Positions 10,828-21,120 of a stretch of DNA of 64,000 nt are shown one piece after another; the stretch's first letter is position 1, and every line of letters begins with the position of its first letter. Origin of the DNA: Berberis thunbergii. Its lineage: Eukaryota > Streptophyta > Magnoliopsida > Ranunculales > Berberidaceae. The notes beneath the pieces are model-generated. The model was given only the letters and a program-made list of their open reading frames with translations, was not told the DNA's origin and made no database searches. Position numbers and translations under genes: made by a program. Location: NCBI GenBank assembly GCA_003290165.1, contig QNQO01000520.1, positions 496,001 through 560,000 on the forward strand, in the 5' to 3' direction.

Positions 10828-12453
10828 CTACTTGGGCTTCTCAACTTTATCAAAATTTGCAATGGTATGATCTTCATAAAAGACCACATCTCTGCTTCTA
10901 ACAATCTTCTTATTCTCAGAGTCCCACAATCTGTATCCAAACTGTGCATCTCCATAGCCAATGAAAATATATGGAAATGTCTTCTCATCAAGCTTTGATC
11001 TTTGTTCCTTGGGTACATGAACAAATGCTTTACACCCAAACACCTTCAGATGAGAGTATGAAATATCTCTACCTCTCCACACTCTTTTTGAAATATCATC
11101 TTCCAAAGTAACTGAAAGAGACTTGTTGATGAGATAACAAGCAATACGAGCAGTTTCAGCCCAAAACACCTTCGGCAACCTAGCCATGTGAAGCATGCAT
11201 CGGACCATTTCTACAATAGTCCAATTCATTCTCTCTGCCACTCCATTATGCTGTAGAGTGTGGGGAACTGTCATCTCATGTCGTATACCATGCTCATCAC
11301 AATAAGCTTTAAATTCTTTTGATGTGTACTCACCCTCATTATCACTGCGGAAACACTTCAAAAATCTACCTGTTTCTCTTTCAACCTTGGCATGAAATTG
11401 TTAAAAACAATGAAAAACCTAGTCTTTAGATCTGATGAAATAAATCTACACCTTTCTTGATGCATCATCAATAAATGTCAAGAAATATCTACTACCACCA
11501 AGAGAATATACTTCAATTGGACCACAAACATTAGTGTAAACCAAATCTAACAAACCCGTTTTTTCTTTTGATGATCTATGAAATGAAACTCTATGATGCT
11601 TACCAAATAAACAATGATCACAGGGGTTAGGAGGGGTACCTTTCAAGGAGGAAATCAATTTCTTCTTTGCTAAGAGCTGCATACCTTTCTCACTCATGTG
11701 TGCAAGCCGCCTGTGTCGCAAGTTCATAGAAGTATCATTCTCAGTTGCATACAAACCACCCTTACACAGCTTCACCTGTGTCTTGCATAAGGTGCAACAC
11801 GCCTTGCCTTTTGCCACAACAAGTGAACCTTTGGTAAGCTTCCAAACACCATTACAAAAGTAATTCATATATCCTTGTTTATCCAAAGCACGTCCAGAAA
11901 TCAGATTTAGGCAAAGATCAGGAACATGACGTACATCTTTCAAAGTCAAAGTGCATCCCATATTGATTTTGATGCATACATCACTCACTCCCACAATCTT
12001 GGAGAAACTGGTTTTACCCATCTTCACACTACCAAAGTCTCCTGCTCTGTAAGTAGTGAAGTAATCTTTCCTTGAAATAGCATGAAAAAATGCACCAGTG
12101 TCAACAATCCATTCACTCCCTTCGTTTGCAATATGCAAACATTCTCCTTCGTCACACAAAAGAACCATGGGTTCATCTGAAACAGCAGTTGTAGCATCTG
12201 TACTATCACTTTTCCCTTTTTCAAGTCATTTATGTCTTCTTTTGTGACCTAGTTTACCACAATAATGACACTTAAACCTTTTATCATTTGACTTTGATCT
12301 CCCTCTTGACTTATCACGACTTTTATCATAACCATGATATATCTTATTTTTATCTCTCTCCTTGTTTTCAGTTACAAGTGTTTGGAATTGATTAGTACCT
12401 GCAGACTTCCTTTTAGTCTCTTCATTGAGTAAGCTACTCGTAACCAACTCCAT
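10828..12453 (-). pseudogene. Copia-2 gag end, protease and integrase
   Basis: The gag end carries a degenerate zinc knuckle, CHYCGKLGHKRRHK, whose last Cys is replaced. The protease WIVDTGAFFHAISRK lies near 12110. The pre-integrase block follows (LRHRRLAHMSEKGMQLLAKK with CDHCLFGKH). The integrase core begins VYTNVCGPIEVYS near 11530. It continues after a break at 11446-11361 with RSDNEGEYTSKEFKAYC and HNGVAERMN. Region 12454-12992 is decayed gag with no long frame. The matches indicate a Tnt1-like lineage. Confidence 0.88.
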
Positions 12454-13007
12454 GGTAAGCTATCCATTCAGTGTTGAATTACTGACAAACACCACCCACG
12501 TTTCCCAACTATCTGGTAATGAGTTGAGAAGTAACAATGTTTGCATTTCATCATCTAACACTATCTTCATGTTTTACAACTGATTCACTATACTTTGCAC
12601 CTCATTTAAGTGTTCAGCACCTTGAATTTTAGATTCACCAGCTTTCTAATCAAGAAGGCCTTGTTCGCAGTGATTTTTCTTTCATACAAATTCTAAAGTT
12701 TAGTCCAAAGAGAATGGGCAAACGTCTCAGCGGACACATGGTGAAATACTTTATCATCTATAGCCATTGCCTAATATAGCTAATGGCTTTTCTATTTAAT
12801 TTCTTTCACTCATCTTCAGACATATCCTTTGGTTTGGCATTATCCCCTTCAATCAGAGTATATAAATCATTGCAATATAAAATATCTTCCATCTTTGCTT
12901 TTTTTATCACATAATTAGAGCCATTAAGGCTAATCATCCTTGTGTTGCTATTTTCCATGTCAATTCCAAACACTAACAATCTCCCAACAATTGCTCTGAT
13001 ACCACTT

Positions 13008-13594
13008 TGTTGAGAAAAAACAAAGCATACAACTACAAAGAAATTCTACCAATGGAAGAATCAAGTAATATCGCCAAACAAATATTCAATGCAAGCAAAT
13101 AATCAATACAAAATAAATGAAACCAATATATACATGGAAAACCCTTCAAGGTGAAGGGTAATAAATCAAGGGGTAAATAAAACCAATCAACTATTCAATA
13201 AAAGAAGTACAATGTTCTTCTGAAACCTTTTGCCCAAGGTTTGAGGAATACAAGGAGCAATAAAAGGGTTACCCCACAAGAGTTTCAAACAACTCCCAAT
13301 CAAATGAAGAATACATTGAAACAAACGACACCAAAATCCGACAAGAAATGGATCCAAAACACACTTGTGAGTCTTCAATCAAACCCCAACAATCAGCTCC
13401 ACATTCCCTTCTTTCTTCTCTCACAATAGAGACACGCGCACGCAGTCGTCACGTTACAGCCGTTGCACAGAACAAAAACACAGGTCTGTCCTTTTTTTTC
13501 TCTCTTCTAATATTTATAAACATCAATAGTAACCCTAGTTACTGTTTTAAATTCAGGCCGTGGTCCACCCTAATGGGTTGGACCAAACCCAACA
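13008..13594 (-). repeat. Copia-2 5' LTR
   Basis: This is the partner of 8391-8961. It starts TGTTGAGAAAAAAC, three bases inside the primer-binding site, and ends AACA directly before TGTCT. It has about 16 extra bases relative to the other LTR. Confidence 0.92.
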
Positions 13595-13599
13595 TGTCT

Positions 13600-14999
13600 C
13601 CACTCTCCACTACTTTATGTTCACTTCTTTGTAGAACTTAATCATTGCCCGTTTAGGTACGGCTTTTGCACAACTCTCCGAAGAGTGGTGTATGCAAACT
13701 GAACCAATAAATTCAACACCTTATTGTACAATGATAAAATCCAAAATAAATAAAAATAATGAAAACTATGCGACTCTGTCTAGTGTCCTCGACACGGTGA
13801 GTGTGTTGTTGCCATGTGGATCAGTGTTCCTAAATTAGTGTGACGATGAGGTTGGGTAATCAACCATAGGCCTTTTGCCGAGCTATCTCTTCAACAACTA
13901 GTTTTCTCATTTGAGACATTGCATCTTATGTAACATAGACTCCTACCATCACGACGACTACTCTGGTCATGTGGGATGTGACTGTCTGCATGTTTGAGCC
14001 CTAACGATGAGTGCTCCAATTGGATTGGGGAACCTCCATCTTGAGGTTTCCAACAATCACAGGTTCAATGTTGCTGCTACCACGTTGTCATTCTCGATTG
14101 GTGCAAATTACATCTCCTGGCGAAGTCAAGGATCCCCGTGGGAAACTTGGACTGAACTGAAAGTTACGTCCTCGTGTTACCACTTCCTCATTATTGCCCT
14201 TGATTGGTCTAGTCTGGGCTCTGGATGCATCACCATTTATTTATTTGCCTTTTTACTGAGAACTAAAAATTTCCATGGATGGTGCCAAAGATATCCATGC
14301 AATTTCTCACATGACGACAACTAGCCAGATCAATGAATATGGATTATCTCTTCCTCGTCGAGTTGGAAAGATCAGGCGTGCATGTACTTAGGAAGAATTT
14401 CACTGCTCTTATTAGTATGAATAAGAGTGTTCAAGTACAATACTTAAATAACGTGTACCTTGTGTATAACAGAAGCCATGTATTTATAATTTATCTAGTT
14501 TACAAAGAAACCTTAATAATTTTCTCCTGATGATATTCAACTCAGTCAACTTTCTGGCCAACTATGTGGCAACGCATTTGACTAAGTCATCTATAGGCCA
14601 TATGGTGTTAGTTGGGTTTGTTGGAGTGTTGATGAATGATTGAGCCCGAAATATCAAAAAGTATGTCGTTTGCCATATATGGGTAAAACTTTTATGCGGA
14701 GTGACCAAGCCTGAAACTTCGACAAAGTTTGGAACACGTTTCTGCTTCAGTTAACCGCTTGTCTTGAGGCACCAAAGGCTTCATGCTGTCTGCATGTAAG
14801 AAGAGTATTTGCTTGACAATGAGTCAACCCTTGGACCTAAAGCTCTTCTGGGTGCCATGCGAATCACAGCACTTTAATGTATGATTTTAGTGCATGGTTC
14901 AAGGCAGGCACGCACATAACATTATGGAACATTACAAGTTGATTCCTTAATTTTCAGGGTGCTGCCACAAGAACAAGGCCTTCAGAAAATCACTGTAAT
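13600..14999. other. Unassigned sequence between Copia-2 and the CACTA element
   Basis: No convincing gene lies here. The open frames at 14007-14324 and 14333-14530 are short, lack family features and fit chance. The first 100-200 bases could be more LINE ORF1 because Copia-2 inserted within the LINE, but I cannot confirm it. TTTTCAG at 14952-14958 looks like a splice acceptor before a short GC-richer segment, with no identifiable product. Confidence 0.4.
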
Positions 15000-15002
15000 G
15001 TC

Positions 15003-15017
15003 CACTACAAAAAAAAA
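15003..15017 (+). repeat. CACTA left terminal inverted repeat
   Basis: The sequence is CACTAC followed by nine A. It is preceded by GTC, the target duplication. The first subterminal hairpin motif begins within 15 bases. Confidence 0.95.
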
Positions 15018-16430
15018 GCAATATTAGCTACGGAAATTAGCGACGGTTTTTTAAAACTGTCACTATTTAAACGGTTTGCGACGGCATCAAACCGTCGCTA
15101 TAGTTTCTGCTACGGTTTCGGTACATAAATTAAAATAACTGACGCTAACCGTTTTGCGGCGGATTAAAACTGCCGCTAATACGATAATTCGCGACGGCAC
15201 TAGGACCGTAGCTAATGTTTAGAAAAAAAATTTGTTAGCCACGGTCCAAACACCGTAGCTAATGCGATTTTTTTTAAAAATTATAAGAAAACAACTTAGC
15301 GACGGCACTAGGGCCGTAGCTAAGGTTTAGAAAATTTTTTGTTAGTGACGGTCCAAATACCGTAGCTAATGTGATTTTTTTTTTTAAAAGTATAAGAAAA
15401 CAACTTAGTGACGGCCCTAGGGCCGTAGCTAAGGTTTAGAAATTTTTTTGTTAGCCACGATCCAAATATCGTAGCTAATGTGATTTTTTTTAAATACAAC
15501 AAAACAACTTAGCGACGGCACTGGGGCCGTAGCTAAGGTTTAGAAATTTTTTTATTAGCCACGGTCCAAATACCGTAGCTAATGTGATTTTTTTTTTTAA
15601 AATATAACAAAACAACTTAGCGGCGGCACTAGGGCCGTAACTAAGCTTTAGAAATTTTTTTGTTAGCCATGGTCCAAATACCGTAGCTAATGTGATTTAT
15701 TTAAAAAAAATTTAAAGAAAACAACTTAGTGACGGCACTAGGGCCGTAGCTAAGGTTTAGAAATTTTTTTGTTAGCCACGGTCCAAATACCGTAGCTAAT
15801 GTGATTTTAAAAAATATATATATATATAACAAAACAACTTACCGACGGCACTAGGGCCGTAGCTAATGTTTAGAAATTTTTTGTTAGCCACAGTCCAAAT
15901 ATCATAGCTAATGTGATTTTTTTTTTTAAATATAACAAAACAACTTAGCGTTACACTAGGGCCGTAGCTAATGTGATTTAAAAAAGTATATTATAAGAAA
16001 ACACTTTAGCGACGGCACTAGGGCCGTAGCTAACGTTTATAAATTTTTTGTTAGCCACGGTCCAAATACCGTAGCTAATGTGATTTTTAAAATTAAAAAT
16101 ATTATAAGAAAACACCTTAGCGACGGCACTAGGGCCGTAGCTAATGTTTACAAATTTTTTTTTTTTTAGCCACGGTCCAAATACCGTAGCTAATGTGATT
16201 TTTAAAAAATATATTATAAGAAAACAACGTAGCGATGGCAGTAGACCCGTAGCTAATGTTTACAATTTTTTTTTTTTTTTAGCCACGGTCCAAATACCTT
16301 AGCTAATGCATTTTTTTTTTTAATTATAAGAAAAGCAACATAGCGACGGCACTAGGGCCGTAGCTAATGTTTACAAATTTTTTTTTGTTAGCCACGGTCA
16401 ACAAACCGTAGCTAAATGTGAATTTTTTTT
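15018..16430 (+). repeat. Left subterminal array of about 110-bp hairpin repeats
   Basis: About a dozen degenerate copies of a unit near 110 bp follow the left TIR. Each unit holds two palindromes. One pairs TTAGCGACGGC with GCCGTAGCTAA around CACTAGG. The other pairs TTAGCCACGGT with ACCGTAGCTAA around CCAAAT. The units are separated by T-rich and A-rich runs. Arrays of this kind bind the small transposase subunit in En/Spm elements. The number and regularity of hairpins is notable, and copies differ by point changes and A/T run length. Confidence 0.9.
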
Positions 16431-16995
16431 TTAAATTATATAAAGCAAAATCGCTATATATTTATAAACTGGATAAAATCACTAATAACACATTTTCGTC
16501 CAGCCCGGTTAGGAGACCTAGCTTTCACATAGGCGACCCGGATCGAATCCGACCAATGAAAATTTTTTATTATATTAAAATTTTTATATTAGCGACGGCA
16601 AAGTTTTATTATAAAATTTTTTACAAAACTAAGTAGCCACGGTTCTCTACCGTAGCTAATTCATTTTTTTAATTATATAAAAATAGATATATATTTATAA
16701 ACTGGATAAAATCAGCAATAACCCATTACCGTCCAGCCCAGTTAGGAGAACTGGCTTTTACCCAGGTGACCTGGGTTCGAATCTCGCCAATGAAACCTTT
16801 TTTTTATATTAAAATTTTTATCTTAGCGACGGCAAAGTGTCGTGGCTAATGAGTTTTATAAATAAAACTCAGTAGCCACGGTTCTCTACCGTAGCTAATT
16901 CTTTTTTTTTAATTATATAAAGAAAATAGCTATATATTTATAAACTGGATAAAATCACCAATAACCCATTGCCTTTCAACCCGGTTAGGAAACTC
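16431..16995 (+). repeat. Tandem repeats of about 235-243 bp carrying a tRNA-Lys-like segment
   Basis: Two full units and a third partial unit share a TATAAACTGGATAAAATC segment at 16463, 16696 and 16939. Each also has a TTAGC-ACGG hairpin. Each contains a tRNA-like block (about 16497-16557, 16730-16791 and, truncated, 16970-16993). In the middle copy a 4-bp stem encloses the 7-base loop CTTTTAC, equivalent to a Lys UUU anticodon loop, and GGGTTCGAATC is a B-box/T-loop. The acceptor stem is not closed, so these are tRNA-derived relics rather than tRNA genes. Confidence 0.75.
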
Positions 16996-18245
16996 ATTAG
17001 AGAAGATCAGATCAGATCAAAGAAGATCAGAGACGATCAAATCAGATCAAAGAAGTTCAAAGAAGATCAGATCAAATAAAAAAAGATTAGATCAAAGAAG
17101 TTCAAAGAAGATAAATGAACATGGGATCAAAGAAGATCAGATAAAAAAATATCAGATCAGATCAGATCAAAAAATATAAAAGAACATCAGATCAACAAAA
17201 ATAAAAAAAGATCAGATCAAAGAATATCAGTTCAAAGAAGATCAAAGAATATCAAATCAAATAAGATCAAAGAATATCAGATCAGATCAGATCAAAGAAG
17301 ATAAAAGAAGATCAGATCAGATCAAAGAAGATCAAAGAATATTAGATAAATGAAGATCAGATCAGATCAACGAAGATCACAGAAGATCATATCAAAGAAG
17401 ATCAGATCAAATAAGATAAAAAAAGATCAGATCAGATCAAAGAATATCATATCAGATCAAAGAAGATCAGAGAAGATCAGATTAGATCAAGGAAGATAAA
17501 AGAATATCATATAAAAAAAGATTAGATCAGATAAAAAATATCAAAGAAGATCAGATAAAAAAATATCAGATCAGATCAAAGAAGTTTAAAGAAGATCAAA
17601 TCAAATAGATCAAAGAATATTAGATAAGATCAAAGAAGAGCAAATTGGATCAGATCAGGTAAAAGAAGATAAAAAAAAGATCAGATCAAAGAAGTTCAAA
17701 GAAGATAAAAGAAGATCAAATCAAAGAAGTTCAGATCAAAAAATATCAGATCAGATCAAAGAATATCAAAGAAGATCAGATCAAAGAATATCAGTTCAAA
17801 GAAGATCAAAGAAATTCAAAGAAGATCCGATAAAAAAATCAAATCAAATAAGATCAAAGAAGATCAGATAAGATCAAATAAGATCAGATAAGATCAAAGA
17901 ATATCAGATCAGATCAAAGAATATCAGATAAAAGAAGATCAAAGTAGATCAAAGAATATCAGATAAAAGAAGATCAAAGAAGATCAGATCAGATCAAAGA
18001 AGATCAATGAAGATCACAGAAGATCATATCAAATAAGATCAGATCAGATCAAAGAAGTTAAAAGAAGATCAAAGAATATCAAAAAGATAAAAAAAAAGTT
18101 CAAAGAAGTTCAAATCAAAGAAAATGAGATAAAAGAAGATCAGATGAGATCAAAGAAGATCAGAGAAGATGTAATAAATTAGATCAAAGAAGATCAGATC
18201 AAAAAAATCAAAAAAGATCAAATCAGATCAAAGAACATCATAGAC
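16996..18245 (+). repeat. GATCA/AAGAA-rich simple array, about 1.25 kb
   Basis: This is an almost pure mosaic of GATCA, AAAGA and AAGAA words (blocks such as AGATCAGATCAAAGAA), strongly purine-rich on the plus strand with very little C outside TCA. It begins abruptly at the end of the third tRNA-like repeat and ends at another subterminal hairpin. Periods of 5, 10 and about 15 bases are mixed, so it is not a clean microsatellite. No coding potential is evident. Confidence 0.9.
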
Positions 18246-18489
18246 TAATTGGTTTTTAAAAAAAATTAACACTAAAGAGATTAGCTACGGCCAATTGTCG
18301 AGGCTAATTGGTTTAAAAAAATATTAAACACTAATTTGTTTTTCATTTTTTATATTAGCGAGGGCAACAAACCGTCGCTAATTGGTTTTAAAAAAAAATT
18401 TAACACTAAAGAGATGAGCTACGGCCAATTGTCGTGGCTAATTGGTTTTTATATAAAAAAATATTAAACACTAAAGAGATTGGCCACGG
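18246..18489 (+). repeat. Subterminal-type hairpin repeats, second block
   Basis: About three copies of a roughly 100-bp unit contain TTAGCTACGGCCAATTGTCG and the variant TTAGCGAGGGCAAC, each with a return arm ending GCTAATTGG. They are related to, but distinct from, the left array. They suggest that the original subterminal region extended to here before the GATCA array expanded. Confidence 0.75.
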
Positions 18490-19044
18490 TGTGAGAGAAC
18501 CAAGGCTCCAGTTCTGATTTCAACCGAAAGACTTCGATTAACTCCATCATCATCAATTTTTTTAGGTAAGATCCTTCTTCTTATTTAGATGTCCTCTTAT
18601 TACTCTTCTTCTTCAAATCTGTCTAGATTTTTTTTCCCTTCTTTTAGCAAAGCAAAACATTAAAACCCACAAAGAATCCACAGTTTTCAACAACCCCATG
18701 AGGCCATTCTTGAAGGAATTCTAGGGTTTTCAAATGGCATTCACTGATCAGGGGTTGGTCGGCTCCTGTTCTTTCCTTTTTGCAAGGTTCTGTCCCCAAA
18801 TCAGTTTTATTTCTTCATTTACGTGTTTATTCAATTGTGTTTTGTTTTATAAGAAATTGGATCTGAATTTTTATTTTCATTGTGTGTTTGAGATCCTTAT
18901 AGTGTGTTATTTGTTTGTTAATGGTGGGATTGTTCAGGTTGGTAAACATTGGCAAAAATGTCTCCCTTTATGGGTGTTATTGTTTCGGATCCCTGGCTTC
19001 AAAGCCAATTCACTCAGGTCGAGCTTCGTGGCCTTGAAACCAAG
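18490..19044 (+). pseudogene. Captured 5' end of a fimbrin/plastin gene
   Basis: A coding exon starts at ATG 18958 and reads [20 protein letters not shown] followed by VELRGLETK, ending at 19044. [15 protein letters not shown] is the conserved N-terminus of plant fimbrins, actin-bundling proteins. The piece looks genomic. An apparent 5'-UTR exon ends TTTTAG|GTAAG at 18565, an intron ends TTCAG at 18937, and 20 bases of leader precede the ATG. The exon is followed by GCAAGT, a GC-type donor or a mutated GT. None of the calponin-homology domains is present. It lies in the same orientation as the transposase. Identity is recognised from the motif only. Confidence 0.8.
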
Positions 19045-19282
19045 GCAAGTGTTTTTATTGAATTGATTTGTGCCTGATATCAGTTGTATGTTGATGGATT
19101 ATGGGAAATGAAATGTGAATTTGGATGGACTTCATGCAATTTATTTGACCAAGGAGTCAATTGGGTGGTAAAGTCACACTGGGAGATTTTTCACCTGTTA
19201 CTTATTTGGGATTGACAAATAAAAATACTTTGCTACGTTTTATGTCGTCCATAAGTGTATATTTGAAAAAAAACATATATTG

Positions 19283-19370
19283 GCGAAAATTTTACTTAGC
19301 CACGGTATAATAACCGTAGCTAAGATTTACAAATCCTAGCTACGGGTTTTTGTCGTCCCTAATCGAGAAA
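19283..19370 (+). repeat. Isolated subterminal-type hairpins
   Basis: TTAGCCACGGTATAATAACC with its return arm, then TAGCTACGGGTTTTTGTCG, repeat the subterminal motif about 4.3 kb inside the element. They sit directly between the captured fimbrin fragment and the transposase leader, as though the fimbrin piece was inserted into the subterminal region. Confidence 0.7.
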
Positions 19371-19439
19371 AAAAAAGACACAAAATAAAAACCTTTCGAC
19401 GCGAAAAAAATTGGGAATCCCGCGTTGTTTTTTTTTTTG

Positions 19440-19931
19440 TGAAGAGAGTATTAATTGCAGAGGACGAAGCAGAGAGAGGAAGAATCATTGAGAAGAAGAA
19501 CCTATGAGAGGAAGAATCATTGAGAAGAACCTGTGAGAGGAAGAATCATTAAGAAAAACCTGTGAGAGGAAGAATCATTGCAGAGGATGACGCAGAGAGA
19601 GGAAGAAGGTTTGGAAGAGCAATTTTGAGAGGACGAAGGTTTGACATCCCGCGTCACGGTGTTTTGAGAGGAAGAAGCTCTGCGAGAAAAATGCGCGATT
19701 TTCAGAGGAAGAAACTGGGAGTGGAAGAAGGTCTGAGAGGAAGAACCATATTTTGAAGGGAAGAACCCTCGATTTTCAGAGGAAGAAGGTCTGAGAGGAA
19801 GAACCCGCGCCGCGTCACCTGCTGAGGGGTCTGGAATCCTTCTGCATCCAGGAAGATCATCTCATTCTTCATCTTCTTCAACTTCAAGGTGGGAGAAATT
19901 TTGGGTTTTTGTGCTCTAACAAGGGTTCAAG
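19440..19931 (+). other. Probable 5' leader exon of the transposase gene
   Basis: This purine-rich stretch is built from repeats of GAGAGGAAGAATCATTGAGA (about 19470-19600, three or more copies) and later GAGGAAGAA words. It ends CAAG|GTAAGT at 19931, a good splice donor. The next acceptor, TATCCAG at 21102, lies 18 bases before the transposase ATG. The arrangement fits a non-coding first exon. Short ORFs here (for example 19562-19756) are low-complexity and not credible proteins. Confidence 0.5.
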
Positions 19932-21102
19932 GTAAGTAAAAATAAAATCACAGACTCTTAGGTTTATATTGTTTATATTGTAGAATTCATAGACTCTTAG
20001 TCTAAAGATGGAAGTAGAATCTCTCACTTAGGTTTATATTGTTTTGCATATTTTAGTGTAAATATGCAAATTTTTTATATTGTTTTGAACTGTAAAAGTG
20101 GCGAACGACTAATACTACTCCAAACTCACAGACTTTTAGTCTAAAGATGGAAGTAGAACTCTTCTAGGAATTCAAGCTAGACGTCTAAACCTTCCCAAGT
20201 CTGTTTTCATATATACGTACACAAGCTTTAGTTTTCAGTGTAATAGTATGATTGTAAAATTTCTTCCATACAATCAAAATATACTTGTAAAATTCCTTAC
20301 ATGTTCAAATTTAGCAAAACTTTTCATGGAGCTCAAGTGGAATTTAATGAACTATTAAAACTTCTTACCATCTATAGCAATAGATGTGGATGGTAGAATT
20401 AAGTCAAACCGTCCACACTTTTTATGTATTTTAAGTGTACCAACCAATAGTGAAATGCTTGATTAGATTGGTTTTGTTTTGACCATGTTAGTGCACTGCT
20501 TTTGTTGACCATGTTAGTGCCCTGCTTTTCTTGCAATTTTTTTCATACTAGGGCATTCAAAATAATAAAAAGGAGCTTGCATGACAAGGCAAACTTGTCA
20601 TGAAACTAAGGTGTTCTCTAATAACAACTTCTCAGACATAACATAAAGCTCATACTTCGAGCTCGCTTAGGGTTAATGATTTGAAATTGTCGTTTACTTC
20701 TAATTATTCTGCATTTGGCTTGCTTAATTTTTATGTGAAGTTAAAAATGAATATATACAACTACTTTGAGAGAGACATTCCATAAGCGTGGAATAATAAA
20801 TTATTAGCTAATGGGTAGATATGCTATAAGCGTGCAGTATCCTGCTTGTTTCGTTTAATTTGAACTTTGGGTTCGTTTGATATATTTGGGTTGATCCTCC
20901 ATTTGCTTGGCTTTTAGGGATAGAGCATCATACAGAAATAACATATTGAGTTTGTAAAACCTTACAAGAGCAAGCTTCAAATTTTAATAGATGTAAAAGA
21001 TAAAGTATAATATATACTTGTTTTACTTTATCTTTTTAAAAGAATAAATTTTTGGTTTTCATAAATGTCAATTAATAAATTCATCTTCATACTATTATCC
21101 AG
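19932..21102 (+). other. Probable first intron of the transposase gene
   Basis: AT-rich sequence between the GTAAGT donor at 19932 and the CAG acceptor at 21100-21102, with no open frame of note. It contains a local duplication of ACAGACTCTTAG/TCTAAAGATGGAAGTAGA near 19960-20160. Confidence 0.5.
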
Positions 21103-21120
21103 GCTAAGTTAGATTCCAAC

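Larger units (their letters stand above)
8391..13594 (-). mobile_element. Copia-2, Tork/Tnt1-like LTR retrotransposon
   Basis: LTRs at 8391-8961 (571 bp) and 13008-13594 (587 bp) both have TGTTG...AACA ends. They are flanked by a perfect 5-bp duplication TGTCT (8386-8390 and 13595-13599). The primer-binding site TGGTATCAGAGC is the complement of 12993-13004, and the polypurine tract GGAGGGGGAAATT is the complement of 8962-8974. Pol motifs are of the Tork/Tnt1 type (CDHCLFGKHHRVSF, FGCKAFVHVPKEQRSKLD). By eye the LTRs differ at roughly 8 percent plus indels, so this insertion is clearly older than Copia-1. Confidence 0.93.

Noticed and set aside
14007..14324. 105-codon open frame on the plus strand
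   Set aside because: No family motif, no splice or promoter context, and length expected by chance in this composition.
16497..16791. Functional tRNA-Lys genes
   Set aside because: Anticodon and T-arm parts are visible but the acceptor stem does not close and the copies are embedded in transposon repeats, so they are tRNA-derived relics.
16996..18245. CRISPR-like array
   Set aside because: There are no spacers and no fixed repeat; it is a simple-word mosaic in a plant transposon.
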